From positions 364,985 to 428,984 of the forward strand of contig NZ_BMDG01000003.1 in assembly GCF_014635665.1 (NCBI RefSeq): a DNA stretch of 64,000 nucleotides, in the 5' to 3' direction. A program made the translations under genes and the position numbers. Under the pieces are notes generated by a model. The model was not told the origin of the DNA, searched no databases, and saw only the letters and a program-made list of their open reading frames with translations. Below, one piece after another: positions 33,313 through 42,068 of this stretch; position 1 is the stretch's first letter, and every line of letters begins with the position of its first letter. Source of the DNA: Isoptericola cucumis (lineage in GTDB: Bacteria; Actinomycetota; Actinomycetes; Actinomycetales; Cellulomonadaceae).

Positions 33313-33834
33313 TCACTGGGGTAGTCCGGCCGCCCCCCGCACCGTGGACTCCGTGGCGTCCACCACTCGGGCGACGGCGGGGTCGGCGAGGTCGACGCCC
33401 GGCCCGGCGACGGCCTGCGAGAACAGCGTGCCGTCGGCGGTGCGGCGCACGGCGACCCGGACCTCGCCGCCCGGCACGGAGACGGTCTCGGAGATGACGA
33501 CCGACCACTGCACGCGCTCGCGAAGGGTCTGCGGGAACGCCGCCCGGTCCGCGTCGACCAGCCGCAGGAGGGTGTCGGGTGCGGCGTCGACCCACTCGAC
33601 GGTCAGGACGCCGCGCTCGGGGTCGAACGCCGCCCGGTCGACGTCGGCCCACGGCCGCCGCAGCACGACGGCGGGCGGCCCGGCGGCACCGGCCTGGACC
33701 ACGGCGAGCTCGGCGGTGGTGGCGACCGCCCAGGCGTCGCCGATGAGCTCGGCCGCCGCGAGCGGCCGCTCACCCCGGGCGGGGGACAGGGCCTGTCGGA
33801 CGTCGTCGGGCAGCGGCGAGCGGCGGAACCACAT
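33313..33834 (-). CDS. Conserved actinobacterial hypothetical protein
   Basis: 173 residues, soluble, no signal peptide. 'AAELIGDAWAVATTAELAVV' and 'ADVDRAAFDPERGVLTVEWV' suggest an alternating beta-rich fold. I do not recognise a named domain. It starts at ATG 33834, 6 nt after TACGGT, and lies between the two tRNA genes on the same strand. Codon use is normal for the window and supports a real gene. Confidence 0.7.
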   Translation of the reverse strand: MWFRRSPLPDDVRQALSPARGERPLAAAELIGDAWAVATTAELAVVQAGAAGPPAVVLRRPWADVDRAAFDPERGVLTVEWVDAAPDTLLRLVDADRAAFPQTLRERVQWSVVISETVSVPGGEVRVAVRRTADGTLFSQAVAGPGVDLADPAVARVVDATESTVRGAAGLPQ

Positions 33835-33840
33835 GCGCCC

Positions 33841-33846
33841 ACCGTA
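33841..33846 (-). promoter_or_regulatory. -10 element of the hypothetical gene (leaderless start)
   Basis: TACGGT on the reverse strand, 6 nt before ATG 33834. Confidence 0.45.
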
Positions 33847-33895
33847 TCGGTGCAGGGGTGCGCCCTCAGGACGCCACCGGCGCGGGGCGCCCGGG

Positions 33896-33969
33896 TGCCC
33901 CGTGCGGGACTTGAACCCGCGACCGATCGATTATGAGTCGACTGCTCTGACCAGCTGAGCTAACGGGGC
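33896..33969 (-). tRNA. tRNA with anticodon CAT, probably Ile2 (lysidine-modified), otherwise elongator Met
   Basis: 74 nt on the reverse strand: acceptor GCCCCGT/ACGGGGC, anticodon loop 'CTCATAA', T-arm 'GGGTTCAAGTCCC', discriminator A. C4 and C5 in the acceptor stem and the G27-T43 wobble of the anticodon stem match the tRNA-Ile2 pattern recognised by TilS better than elongator Met. This identity call is by comparison with E. coli tRNAs from memory. Confidence 0.9.
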
Positions 33970-34054
33970 GCGCGGGCGAGCATACCGGCCCGCCTGCCCG
34001 GGAACGGGGCGGGGCCGGGGTGCGTGGCGGGTCCGGGCGGGGTCTCATGGGCCG

Positions 34055-34432
34055 ATGGGGTTCGACGTCAAGCGCGTGTACGAGGCCCCGTCGGACGACG
34101 ACGGGCTGCGGGTGCTGGTCGACCGGCTGTGGCCTCGCGGCCTGTCGAAGGCCGACGCCCACGTCGACCGCTGGATCAAGGAGGTCGCGCCGTCGTCGGA
34201 CCTGCGGACCTGGTTCGGTCACGACCCGGCCCGGTTCGACGAGTTCGCCCGGCGGTACCGCGAGGAGCTCCGGGGGAGCGCCGAGCTGGCGGAGCTGGCC
34301 GCCCTCGCGGACGACGGGCGGCAGGTGACCCTCCTGTACGGCGCACGCGACGAGCAGCACAACCAGGCCGTCGTGCTGCGTGACGTCGTGGCCTCCTACC
34401 GGGAGGTGGAGGGCTCCGGCTCGGGCGCGTGA
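34055..34432 (+). CDS. DUF488-family (YeaO-like) protein
   Basis: 125 residues. 'VKRVYEAPSDDDGLRVLVDR', 'LWPRGLSK', 'DRWIKEVAPSSDLRTWFGHD', 'RRYREEL' and 'VTLLYGARDEQHNQAVVLR' define DUF488/YeaO, a small conserved protein of unknown activity. The last 37 nt overlap the convergent acyltransferase gene. Confidence 0.88.
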   Translation: MGFDVKRVYEAPSDDDGLRVLVDRLWPRGLSKADAHVDRWIKEVAPSSDLRTWFGHDPARFDEFARRYREELRGSAELAELAALADDGRQVTLLYGARDEQHNQAVVLRDVVASYREVEGSGSGA

Positions 34433-35610
34433 GCCGCGGCCACCTGACGCCCGGCCGCCTGGCGTCCCACGCGCCACTCGCCGCGCACCAGAGCGCCCAG
34501 GCGGCCGAGGTCGCGGGCCACCGCGCGCTTCAGGCGCGGGCCGAGCGGACGCTCGACGAACCGGTGCGCGAGGTAGGCGGCCAGCAGCATCACGGCCGTC
34601 ACGACGGCGAAGGTCATCGCGGTCGGCAGGTGCGGGTGCAGCTTCGTGATGAGCCACTGCCCCCACGACGAGTGCAGCAGGTACAGGGGATACGTGAGCG
34701 CTCCGGCGACGGTGAGCCACTTCCACGACAGGCGGCTCAGCGGCGTGAGCGTCACCGCGACGACGAGGGCGAAACACGCGAGGATCGCGAGCCAGTAGCT
34801 CTGCGGCTCGACGGACAGGGTGGTGCTGCCCTCGATGCGCAGGGACTGGGAGCGGCCGGACATGAGCCCCGCGAGGGCGACGTTCAGCCCGAGCACGAGC
34901 CACAGGACCACCGAGCGCCGCTCGCGCAGCAGCAGGTACAGGATCATGCCGCCGGCAAAGAGCGGGGCGTCGGAACCGACCAGCACGGTCGCGAGCGTCT
35001 CGTTGCCGGAGCGCACGGCGATGGAGGCCACGACGGGCCAGACGGCGGCGAAGGCGATCAGGCGGTTGCGGGTCATCCCCAGGGCGAGGAGCACGCCGAT
35101 CAGGACGTAGAACCGCAGCTCGGCCCAGAGGGTCCAGTACACGGGCTCGAGGTCGTGCACCCCGAAGGCGCGCTGCACCATCGTGAGGTTGGCCGCCGTG
35201 TCGGAGAGGCCGACGTCCTTGGAGCCCGGCGCCACGGCGAGCAGCAGGACGAGCACCAGCGCGATCGACAGCCAGTACGCCGGGAAGAGCCGGCCGACGC
35301 GGGAGGCGGTGAAGGCCCGCACGTCGCGGCCCCAGGCCGACAGGAGGATGACGAAGCCGCTGATCACGAAGAAGAGCTGGACGCCGAACGAGCCGTAGGC
35401 GAGCACGGGCTGGAGGTTCGGGAACGAGTCGGTGGTCCGCTCGCCCCACGCCTCGTGGTTGACGGCGAAGTAGTGGTAGGCGAGGACGGCCATCGCGGCG
35501 AGGAAGCGCAGGCCGTCGAGCCCGGCGAGGCGGGGGCGCCCCACCTCGGTGGTGCTGGCGCCGAGGGCCTCGGCAGGCGTCAGGGCAGGAGGATTGGTAC
35601 GTCCGGGCAT
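34396..35610 (-). CDS. Membrane acyltransferase, acyltransferase-3 (OafA/NodX) family
   Basis: 404 residues with about ten hydrophobic segments. The start '[20 protein letters not shown]' carries the Arg/His motifs typical of acyltransferase-3, followed by '[18 protein letters not shown]'. It acetylates cell-surface glycans or lipids using cytosolic acyl-CoA. ATG 35610 is preferred to an upstream in-frame start because TAACGT lies 7 nt before it. Its 3' end overlaps the DUF488 gene tail to tail. Confidence 0.88.
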   Translation of the reverse strand: MPGRTNPPALTPAEALGASTTEVGRPRLAGLDGLRFLAAMAVLAYHYFAVNHEAWGERTTDSFPNLQPVLAYGSFGVQLFFVISGFVILLSAWGRDVRAFTASRVGRLFPAYWLSIALVLVLLLAVAPGSKDVGLSDTAANLTMVQRAFGVHDLEPVYWTLWAELRFYVLIGVLLALGMTRNRLIAFAAVWPVVASIAVRSGNETLATVLVGSDAPLFAGGMILYLLLRERRSVVLWLVLGLNVALAGLMSGRSQSLRIEGSTTLSVEPQSYWLAILACFALVVAVTLTPLSRLSWKWLTVAGALTYPLYLLHSSWGQWLITKLHPHLPTAMTFAVVTAVMLLAAYLAHRFVERPLGPRLKRAVARDLGRLGALVRGEWRVGRQAAGRQVAAAHAPEPEPSTSR

Positions 35611-35617
35611 CGTCAGC

Positions 35618-35623
35618 ACGTTA
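35618..35623 (-). promoter_or_regulatory. -10 element of the acyltransferase gene (leaderless start)
   Basis: TAACGT on the reverse strand, 7 nt before ATG 35610. Confidence 0.5.
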
Positions 35624-35678
35624 TCAAACCGTGATCTTCGGGGCCGAACCGGCTCCACGACGTGGGAGAATGCCGCCC

Positions 35679-36164
35679 ATGGCGATGCGAGAGATCCGGG
35701 TGCTGCCCGACCCTGTGCTGCGCACCCCTTGCGACGAGATCACGACGATCGACGACCGCGTCCGCTCCCTGGTCGACGACCTGGTCGAGACCGTGGACGC
35801 GGACGGCCGCGCGGGGCTGGCGGCCAACCAGATCGGCGTCAACCTGCGCGCGTTCTCCTGGAACGTCGAGGACGAGATCGGCTACGTGCTCAACCCGCGC
35901 ATCGTGGACCTGTCGGAGGAGACCCAGGACGGCGACGAGGGCTGCCTGTCGGTCCCCGGCCTCTGGTACCCGACGACGCGTGCCTGGTACGCGAAGGTCG
36001 AGGGCACGGACCTCGACGGCGCGCCGGTCGTGGTCGAGGGCACGGGCCTCATGGCACGGTGCCTGCAGCACGAGAGCGACCACCTCGACGGCAAGCTCTA
36101 CCTCGACCGGCTGGAGCGTTCGGTGCGCAAGAAGGCGATGCGCGAGCTGCGCGAGCGGCTCTGA
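35679..36164 (+). CDS. def: Peptide deformylase
   Basis: 161 residues. All three metal motifs are intact: 'GLAANQIG' (46-53), 'EGCLSVP' with Cys89, 'QHESDHLDG' with His131, Glu132, His135. It removes the formyl group from nascent proteins, so it is essential. ATG 35679 has GGGAGA at a suitable distance; ATG 35670 would place it too close. Confidence 0.95.
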   Translation: MAMREIRVLPDPVLRTPCDEITTIDDRVRSLVDDLVETVDADGRAGLAANQIGVNLRAFSWNVEDEIGYVLNPRIVDLSEETQDGDEGCLSVPGLWYPTTRAWYAKVEGTDLDGAPVVVEGTGLMARCLQHESDHLDGKLYLDRLERSVRKKAMRELRERL

Positions 36165-36355
36165 CGGGTCGCCGGGAGGAGGCGCACGGGGCTCTGGTCT
36201 GGCTCAACTTGTGCGTTTCCTCTCGCGCCCGCCCGACGAGTCGGGCAGGATGTGACGAGAACACAACGCGACACGCCGCTGGTACGCAAGACCATGTGAC
36301 GAGCCTGGGCACGAGGACGTAGGGGAAGACGAACCTCGAACCCAGGGAGGACAAC

Positions 36356-36856
36356 ATGGCTGGTGCGATCACCCGCGGTGTGCTGTTCGTGCACTCGGCA
36401 CCCCGCGCGTTGTGCCCCCACCTCGAGTGGGCGGCCGCGAACGTGCTCGGCGGCCGTGTGGCGCTGGACTGGACACCCCAGCCGGCATCACGCGGGCTGT
36501 ACCGCGCCGAGTACTCGTGGCAGGGCGCCCAGGGGACCGGCGCCCGGCTGGCCTCTGCCCTCCGGGGCTGGGACCACCTGCGCTACGAGGTCACCGAGGA
36601 GGCGAGCCACGGCGCCGACGGCGCCCGCTGGTCGCACACGCCCGACCTCGGCATCTTCCACGCGATGACCGACGTGCACGGCAACGTCGTGGTGCCCGAG
36701 GACCGGGTGCGCAACGCGCTCGACGCCGCCCACGACGCGCGGTCGGTGCGCGACGCGCTCGACCTGGCCCTGGGCACGGCGTGGGACGACGAGCTCGAGC
36801 CGTTCCGGTACGCCGGCGCGGGCGCCCCGGTGCGCTGGCTGCACCGGGTCGGGTGA
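36356..36856 (+). CDS. DUF3145-family actinobacterial protein
   Basis: 166 residues: 'GAITRGVLFVHSAPRALCPH', 'LEWAAANVLGG', 'WDHLRYEVTEEASHGADGAR', 'RWSHTPDLGIFHAMTDVHGN', 'EDRVRNAL'. The family is restricted to actinobacteria and has no known activity. A strong AGGGAGGA precedes ATG 36356, and the 191 nt upstream is a probable promoter region. It is a single-gene unit followed by a bidirectional terminator. Confidence 0.9.
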   Translation: MAGAITRGVLFVHSAPRALCPHLEWAAANVLGGRVALDWTPQPASRGLYRAEYSWQGAQGTGARLASALRGWDHLRYEVTEEASHGADGARWSHTPDLGIFHAMTDVHGNVVVPEDRVRNALDAAHDARSVRDALDLALGTAWDDELEPFRYAGAGAPVRWLHRVG

Positions 36857-36885
36857 CGGCCCGGGACCACCCGCACGGCGAAGCA

Positions 36886-36925
36886 CGACGGCGCCCGGTC
36901 ATCGCGAGGTGACCGGGCGCCGTCG
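36886..36925. terminator. Bidirectional terminator between DUF3145 and fabF
   Basis: 16-bp stem (36886-36901 with 36910-36925) and 8-nt loop; the flanking bases extend the pairing further. Confidence 0.8.
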
Positions 36926-36940
36926 TCGTGCCGAGGGGCC

Positions 36941-38194
36941 TCAGGCGCTGGCGACCACCAGGGCCACGTTGTGCCCGCCGAACCCGAAGGAGTTGTTGAG
37001 CGCGACGATGTCGCCGTCGGGCAGCTTCTCGGCGGAGCCCCGCACCAGGGGCACCTGGAGCTCCGGGTCGGGGTTGTCCACGTTGATGGTCGGCGGGGCG
37101 AGCCGCTCGCTCACCGCCTTGACGGTGAACAGCGTCTCCAGCGCCCCGGCGCCGCCCAGCAGGTGGCCGGTCATGGACTTGGTCGCCGACAGCCGCACGT
37201 GGTCGGCCTCGCCGCCCATGAGCGTGCGGATCGACGCGGTCTCCGTGAGGTCGCCGACCTTGGTGGACGTGGCGTGCGCGTTGACGTGCACGACGTCGTG
37301 GGACGTCACGCCCGCGTCCTGGAGGGCGCGGCGCATGGCCGAGACCTGGCCCGTGCCCTCGGGGTCGGGGGAGGTGATGTGGTACGCGTCGGCGGACAGG
37401 CCGACGCCGGCGATCTTCGCGTACACACGCGCACCGCGGGCGGCGGCGTGCTCCGCGCTCTCCAGCACCACCACCGCGGCACCCTCGCCGATGACGAAGC
37501 CGTCGCGGTCGACGTCGTACGGGCGCGAGGCCCGCTGCGGGTCGTCGTTGCGCAGCGACAGGGTGCGCGAGGCGGCGAACGCCGCGATCGGCATGGGGTG
37601 GATCGTGGCCTCCGTGCCGCCGCACACGACGACGTCGGCGCGGCCGGCGCGGATCATGTCGAGGCCGTAGCCGATCGCCTCGGCGCCCGAGGCGCACGCG
37701 GAGACCAGCGCGTGGGCGCCGGCCTTCGCCCCGAACTCGAGCGACACGTAGGCCGCCGGCGAGTTGGGCATGAGCATGGGCACGGTCATGGGCAGCATGC
37801 GCCGCGCGCCGCGCTCCTTGAGGGTGTCCCAGCCGTCGAGGGTGGTCCAGATGCCGCCGATGCCGGAGGACACGACCGCGCCCAGACGCTCGCCGTCGAC
37901 CTCGGGGGCGCCGGCGTCCTGCCAGGCCTCGCGGGCGGCGACCATCGCGTACTGCGTGGACGGGTCCATCCGCTTGGTCTCCGGGCGCGACAGCACCTGG
38001 TCGGGGGTGACCTTGAGGGTGGCGGCGAACGTGACCGGCAGGCCGTACTTCTCGGCCCAGTCGTTGTCGAGGGTCCGGGCGCCGGACTCGCCCGCCAGAG
38101 CGGCGGCCCAGGTGCTGGGGGCGTCGCCGCCCAGGGGGGTGGTCGCGCCGAGGCCGGTGACGACGACGTCGCGCGAGGCGGGTGCGGCACTCAT
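36941..38194 (-). CDS. fabF: 3-oxoacyl-ACP synthase II
   Basis: 417 residues. Catalytic triad Cys167 ('SACASGAEAIG'), His307 ('HVNAHATSTKVGD') and His344 ('SMTGHLLGGAG'); 'NNSFGFGGHN' near the C-terminus. It elongates acyl-ACP with malonyl-ACP. Last gene of the fabD-fabH-acpP-fabF order typical of type II FAS in actinobacteria; 98 nt after acpP. AGGAGGACCC-like sequence precedes the ATG. Confidence 0.95.
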   Translation of the reverse strand: MSAAPASRDVVVTGLGATTPLGGDAPSTWAAALAGESGARTLDNDWAEKYGLPVTFAATLKVTPDQVLSRPETKRMDPSTQYAMVAAREAWQDAGAPEVDGERLGAVVSSGIGGIWTTLDGWDTLKERGARRMLPMTVPMLMPNSPAAYVSLEFGAKAGAHALVSACASGAEAIGYGLDMIRAGRADVVVCGGTEATIHPMPIAAFAASRTLSLRNDDPQRASRPYDVDRDGFVIGEGAAVVVLESAEHAAARGARVYAKIAGVGLSADAYHITSPDPEGTGQVSAMRRALQDAGVTSHDVVHVNAHATSTKVGDLTETASIRTLMGGEADHVRLSATKSMTGHLLGGAGALETLFTVKAVSERLAPPTINVDNPDPELQVPLVRGSAEKLPDGDIVALNNSFGFGGHNVALVVASA

Positions 38195-38292
38195 GATGGG
38201 TCCTCCTGGGGTCGTGCCGGTGGTCGAGGCTGCGCGGGCGGGCCGGTGACCCGGCCCGCCCGTGCGAGGGCGACGGCGTGCCGCCCGCGAGG

Positions 38293-38544
38293 TCAGGCGC
38301 CCTGCGCACCCTCGATGTACTTCACGGCGTCGCCGACCGTGGTGAGGTTCTTCACCTCGTCGTCAGGGATGCGCACGCTGAACTTGTCCTCGGCGTGGGT
38401 CACGATCGTCATCATCGACAGCGAGTCGATGTCGAGGTCGTCGGTGAAGGACTTCTCGGTGGCGACGGCGTCCGTCGGCAGACCGGTCTCCTCGGCGACG
38501 ATCTCGGCGAGGCCCTCGAGGATCTCCTGGGAGGTGTAAGCCAT
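38293..38544 (-). CDS. acpP: Acyl carrier protein
   Basis: 83 residues. The phosphopantetheine Ser41 lies in 'DDLDIDSLSMMTIV'; acidic helices flank it. Note Asp-Ile-Asp-Ser-Leu, the usual DSL motif. GAAGGAGA precedes ATG 38544. Confidence 0.95.
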   Translation of the reverse strand: MAYTSQEILEGLAEIVAEETGLPTDAVATEKSFTDDLDIDSLSMMTIVTHAEDKFSVRIPDDEVKNLTTVGDAVKYIEGAQGA

Positions 38545-38673
38545 GGGGTGCGATTCTCCTTCAACGGGGTACCGGCCGTCCCGGCACCGTGGGGGTTGCG
38601 GTGCGATTCTCCCGCACCGCGCGGGTCACCCGCCACGACCGGCGCCGGAGCGCACGGTTGCGGCGGAACAGGG

Positions 38674-39684
38674 TCAGGGGAGCACGACGACCTGCGCCGC
38701 GTAGACGAGGCCTGCGCCGAAGCCGATCTGCAGGGCCAGGTCGCCGGAGGACGCCTGGCCCTCGGCGAGCAGCCGCTCGGTGGCCAGGGGGATGGAGGCG
38801 GCCGACGTGTTGCCGGTGTCCGCGATGTCGCGGGCGACGACCACCTCGGCCGGCAGCCCGAGCTGCTTGACCATCTGGTCGACGATCCGCATGTTCGCCT
38901 GGTGGGGCACGAAGACCTGGATGTCCTCCGGGCCCACGCCCGCCTCGGCCATGGCCTTGGCGGCGACCGGCGCCATCTGGAAGCCGGCCCACTTGAACAC
39001 CGACGGGCCGTCCTGGCGCAGCGTCGGCCAGCCGGCGGCCGGGTCGTCGCGCAGGGCCGACCAGGGGTGCGTCTGGCGGATCGCCGAGGCCTTGGCGCCG
39101 TCGGAGCCCCAGACCGTGGGGCCGATGCCGGGCGCGTCGGACGGGCCGACCACCGCCGCGCCGGCGCCGTCGCCCAGGAGGAACGAGATGGACCGGTCGG
39201 TCGGGTCGACGAAGTCGGACATCTTCTCGGCGCCGACGACGAGCACGTGGCGCGCGGCGCCCGCGCGCACGAGCGCGTCGGCCTGGCCGATCCCGTAGGC
39301 GTAGCCGGCGCAGGCGGCCGAGATGTCGTAGGCGGCCGCCGGGGTGGCACCCAGCCGGTCGGCGAGCACCGCCGCCGCGGCGGGCGTCTGGTGGAAGTAG
39401 GTGACCGTCGAGACGATCACCGCGTCGACGTCGGCACCCGTGAGCCCGGCGGAGTCCAGCGCCTTGCGGGCGGCGGCCTCGGCGAGGTCGAGCACGTCGG
39501 TGTCCGCGTCCGCGCGGCGGCGCGTGACGATGCCGGTGCGCTGGCGGATCCACTCGTCGGACGAGTCGATCGGGCCGGCGATGTCGTCGTTCGTCACGAC
39601 GTTCGCACCGCGCTCCCCGGCGATCGCCAGGATGCGCGAGTTCCGGACGGGCTCCGCCTGCCGCAGGGTGCGGCGGGTGCTCAC
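38674..39684 (-). CDS. fabH: 3-oxoacyl-ACP synthase III
   Basis: 336 residues. Catalytic Cys125 in 'DISAACAGYAYGIG', His in 'VFVPHQANMRI', Asn in 'DTGNTSAASIP'; 'DEWIRQRTGIVTRR' is the conserved N-terminal segment. It starts fatty-acid synthesis from acyl-CoA and malonyl-ACP, probably using branched starters. The GTG start overlaps the fabD stop by 4 nt. The frame remains open far upstream, but the extension is the fabD region in another frame. Confidence 0.94.
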   Translation of the reverse strand: MSTRRTLRQAEPVRNSRILAIAGERGANVVTNDDIAGPIDSSDEWIRQRTGIVTRRRADADTDVLDLAEAAARKALDSAGLTGADVDAVIVSTVTYFHQTPAAAAVLADRLGATPAAAYDISAACAGYAYGIGQADALVRAGAARHVLVVGAEKMSDFVDPTDRSISFLLGDGAGAAVVGPSDAPGIGPTVWGSDGAKASAIRQTHPWSALRDDPAAGWPTLRQDGPSVFKWAGFQMAPVAAKAMAEAGVGPEDIQVFVPHQANMRIVDQMVKQLGLPAEVVVARDIADTGNTSAASIPLATERLLAEGQASSGDLALQIGFGAGLVYAAQVVVLP

Positions 39685-40670
39685 GCGGACGCTCCCGCGC
39701 CCGCCGCGACCGAGTGCCGGGCGACGAGGTCGCGGGCGGCCTCGATGTCGTCGGGGGACTTCACGGCGACCGACTCCACGCCCTTGAGCGCACGCTTGGC
39801 GAGGCCGGTCAGGACGCCGCCGGGGGCGAGCTCGAGGATGGCGGTGACGCCGCGCTCGGCCAGGGTGGCCTGGCACAGGTCCCACCGCACGGGGGCGGTG
39901 ATCTGTGCGGCGAGCCGGGTGAGCACGTCGGCGGCCGTGCCGTGGCCGTGCGAGCCGGACGCGAGCGCGTCGTAGGACGCGCCGTCCGCGTTCGACAGCA
40001 GCGGCAGCCGCGGGTCGGTGGCCAGCCAGCCCTCGGCCACCTGGGCGAAGGCGGCGCGCGCGGGCTCCATGAAGGGGGTGTGGAAGGCGCCGGCCACCTG
40101 CAGCGGGACGACGCGGGCGCGGGCGGGGGCGTCCTCGGCGAGCGCCGCCAGCTGCTCGGGGGCGCCGGCCGCGACGACCTGGCCGCCGCCGTTGACGTTC
40201 GCCGGGAACAGCCCGGCAGCCTCGATCGCGGCGAGCACCTCGTCGGGGTCGCCGCCGACGACGGCGCTCATGCCCGAGGGCGCGGCCGCGGCGGCCTCCG
40301 CCATGGACCGGGCCCGGTGCGAGACCAGGCCGACGGCGCCGGCGTCGTCGAGCGCGCCCGCCACGGCGGCCGCGCTGAGCTCGCCCACCGAGTGCCCCGC
40401 CGTGACGTCCACGACGGCGGACGCGTCGCGACCGTCGAGGATCGCGCGCAGGGCGAGCAGCGAGGACGAGACGATGAGCGGCTGGGCGACGGCGGTGTCG
40501 CGGATCGTGTCCGCGTCCGACGTCGTCCCGTGCTGCACGAGGTCCGTGCCGGCAGCGGCGGAGAACGTGTCGAGCAGGTCGGCGATGCCGGGCAGCTCCA
40601 GCCAAGGGCTGAGCATCCCGGGGGTCTGAGAGCCCTGTCCAGGGCAGACGACAGCGAGCACGGACCCCAC
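39681..40670 (-). CDS. fabD: Malonyl-CoA:ACP transacylase
   Basis: 329 residues. 'VVCPGQGSQTPGML' at the N-terminus, catalytic Ser94 in 'TAGHSVGELSAAA', His198 in 'VAGAFHTPFM'. It loads malonyl groups onto ACP. First gene of the fas operon. GTG 40670 is used; an in-frame GTG three codons later is equally possible. Confidence 0.93.
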   Translation of the reverse strand: MGSVLAVVCPGQGSQTPGMLSPWLELPGIADLLDTFSAAAGTDLVQHGTTSDADTIRDTAVAQPLIVSSSLLALRAILDGRDASAVVDVTAGHSVGELSAAAVAGALDDAGAVGLVSHRARSMAEAAAAAPSGMSAVVGGDPDEVLAAIEAAGLFPANVNGGGQVVAAGAPEQLAALAEDAPARARVVPLQVAGAFHTPFMEPARAAFAQVAEGWLATDPRLPLLSNADGASYDALASGSHGHGTAADVLTRLAAQITAPVRWDLCQATLAERGVTAILELAPGGVLTGLAKRALKGVESVAVKSPDDIEAARDLVARHSVAAGAGASA

Positions 40671-40718
40671 GGTGTCATCCCGGCCGGTGGACGGCGCGTC
40701 GTGACGCGCACCAAGCTC

Positions 40719-40739
40719 GGGAATGTCGATTGTGGGAAT
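40719..40739. promoter_or_regulatory. Direct repeats in the fabD promoter, candidate FasR site
   Basis: GGGAAT occurs at 40719-40724 and 40734-40739, one and a half turns apart (15 bp). It lies in the 90-nt gap between the FasR-like gene and fabD. FasR of Streptomyces binds upstream of fabD; correspondence with that site is not verified. Confidence 0.35.
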
Positions 40740-40760
40740 CCTCCAAGCGACGACGGCTGG

Positions 40761-41981
40761 TCAGTGCGCCGGCGCGACGCCGTCGAGCTGGCCCAGCGCG
40801 AGCGCCACCTGCAGCACGAACGACTCCCGCGCGTCCAGCGGGTCCCAGCCGGTGATCTCGGAGACCTTGCGCAGGCGGTAGCGCACCGTGTTGGGGTGCA
40901 CGTACAGGCGCCGCGCCGCCGCCTCGAGGGAACGGCCGGTGCCGAGATAGGCCGACAGCGTCTCGAGCACCGAGCCGGAGGCCTCCTGCAGGGGCCGGTA
41001 CGCCTGGGCGACCAGGGTGCGTCGTGCCGCGACGTCGCCGGTGAGCACCCGTTCGGGCAGCAGGTCGTCGGCGAGCACCGGGCGGGGCGCCTGGGGCCAC
41101 GCGGGCGCCGCCCCGAGCCCTGCCAGCGCGGCGCGCGCGGAGGTCGGCGCGGCGGACACGTCCGGGACGATCGCGCCGATGACGACCGGCCCGGGGCCGA
41201 AGCGGTCGAGCAGCGAGGTGGCCGCGGCCACGAGGTCGCCCTCGCCGCCGAGCACGAGCACGAGCCGGTCGCCGTGGATGCCGACCAGGGCGTCCCCGGC
41301 GGCGCGGCGCGCCTGGCGGCGCAGGTCGGCGGTGCGCACGTCGTCGAGCCGGGTCGTCGCCTCCCCGACGACGACCAGCGCCTGGCCGCGGCCGCTCCAG
41401 CCCAGCGCCGACACGCGCGAGCGCAGCGAGTCGTCGCCGTCGCCGCGCACCAGCGCGTCCACGACCAGGGCCTCCAGGCGCGCGTCCCACGCGCCGCGCA
41501 CCTCGGCGGCGCGGGCGTAGATCTCGGCGGCGGAGAAGGCGATCTCCCGCGAGTAGCGCAGCACGGCCTCCCGCAGCTCGCGCTCGTAGCCGGGGGCGGC
41601 GATCTCGTCGGAGTGCTCCTCGACGACGTCGACCATGAGGCGGACCAGCTGCAGCGTGTGCTGCAGGGAGATGGACCGGGTGAGCTCCGGCGGCGCGGCG
41701 GCGAACATCTCGCCGACGCCGTGCGGGGTGGTGGTCGGCTCGGCGAACCAGCTGACGAACGCGTTGATGCCGGACTGCGCGACGAGCGCCACGTACGACC
41801 GGTCCTCCGCGGGGAGCTGGCGGTACCAGGGCACGTCCTCGTCGAGGCGCCGCATCGCCGCGGCGGTGAGCATCCCGAGGCCGTCGCGGACCCGCCGCAC
41901 GTTCTCGCCGCGCGAGACCTGCTCGGCCCCGTCCGCCGTGCCGGAGGTGCGCGCGGAGGCGGGGCTCGGTGAGGTCGACAT
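40761..41981 (-). CDS. fasR: FasR-like regulator of fatty-acid synthesis (PucR-type HTH)
   Basis: 406 residues. The C-terminal PucR/CdaR HTH is 'LEAAARRLYVHPNTVRYRLR', 'KVSEITGWDP'. The middle part is a GGDEF-like PucR regulatory domain. The gene lies directly upstream of fabD on the same strand, as fasR does in Streptomyces, where it activates fabD-fabH-acpP-fabF. ATG 41981 is supported by TATCCT 6 nt upstream; longer in-frame starts lack support. Confidence 0.9.
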   Translation of the reverse strand: MSTSPSPASARTSGTADGAEQVSRGENVRRVRDGLGMLTAAAMRRLDEDVPWYRQLPAEDRSYVALVAQSGINAFVSWFAEPTTTPHGVGEMFAAAPPELTRSISLQHTLQLVRLMVDVVEEHSDEIAAPGYERELREAVLRYSREIAFSAAEIYARAAEVRGAWDARLEALVVDALVRGDGDDSLRSRVSALGWSGRGQALVVVGEATTRLDDVRTADLRRQARRAAGDALVGIHGDRLVLVLGGEGDLVAAATSLLDRFGPGPVVIGAIVPDVSAAPTSARAALAGLGAAPAWPQAPRPVLADDLLPERVLTGDVAARRTLVAQAYRPLQEASGSVLETLSAYLGTGRSLEAAARRLYVHPNTVRYRLRKVSEITGWDPLDARESFVLQVALALGQLDGVAPAH

Positions 41982-41987
41982 GCCCCG

Positions 41988-41993
41988 AGGATA
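41988..41993 (-). promoter_or_regulatory. -10 element of fasR (leaderless start)
   Basis: TATCCT on the reverse strand, 6 nt before ATG 41981. Confidence 0.5.
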
Positions 41994-42055
41994 CGGCCCG
42001 GGTTGTCGGGAGTGCACAAAGGGCGCCGGGCAGGGCCTGCTGAGGGGGCATTGGA

Positions 42056-42061
42056 TAGGGT
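42056..42061 (+). promoter_or_regulatory. -10 element of the TPR-like gene (leaderless start)
   Basis: TAGGGT, 7 nt before ATG 42069. Confidence 0.5.
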
Positions 42062-42068
42062 CGACGGC

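Noticed and set aside
33269..33958. Open frame of 229 residues running over the hypothetical gene and the CAT-anticodon tRNA, with 'DLNPRPIDYESTALTS' at its end
   Set aside because: That ending is the common artefact of translating a tRNA; the Ser/Arg/Thr-rich body is antisense to the 173-residue gene.
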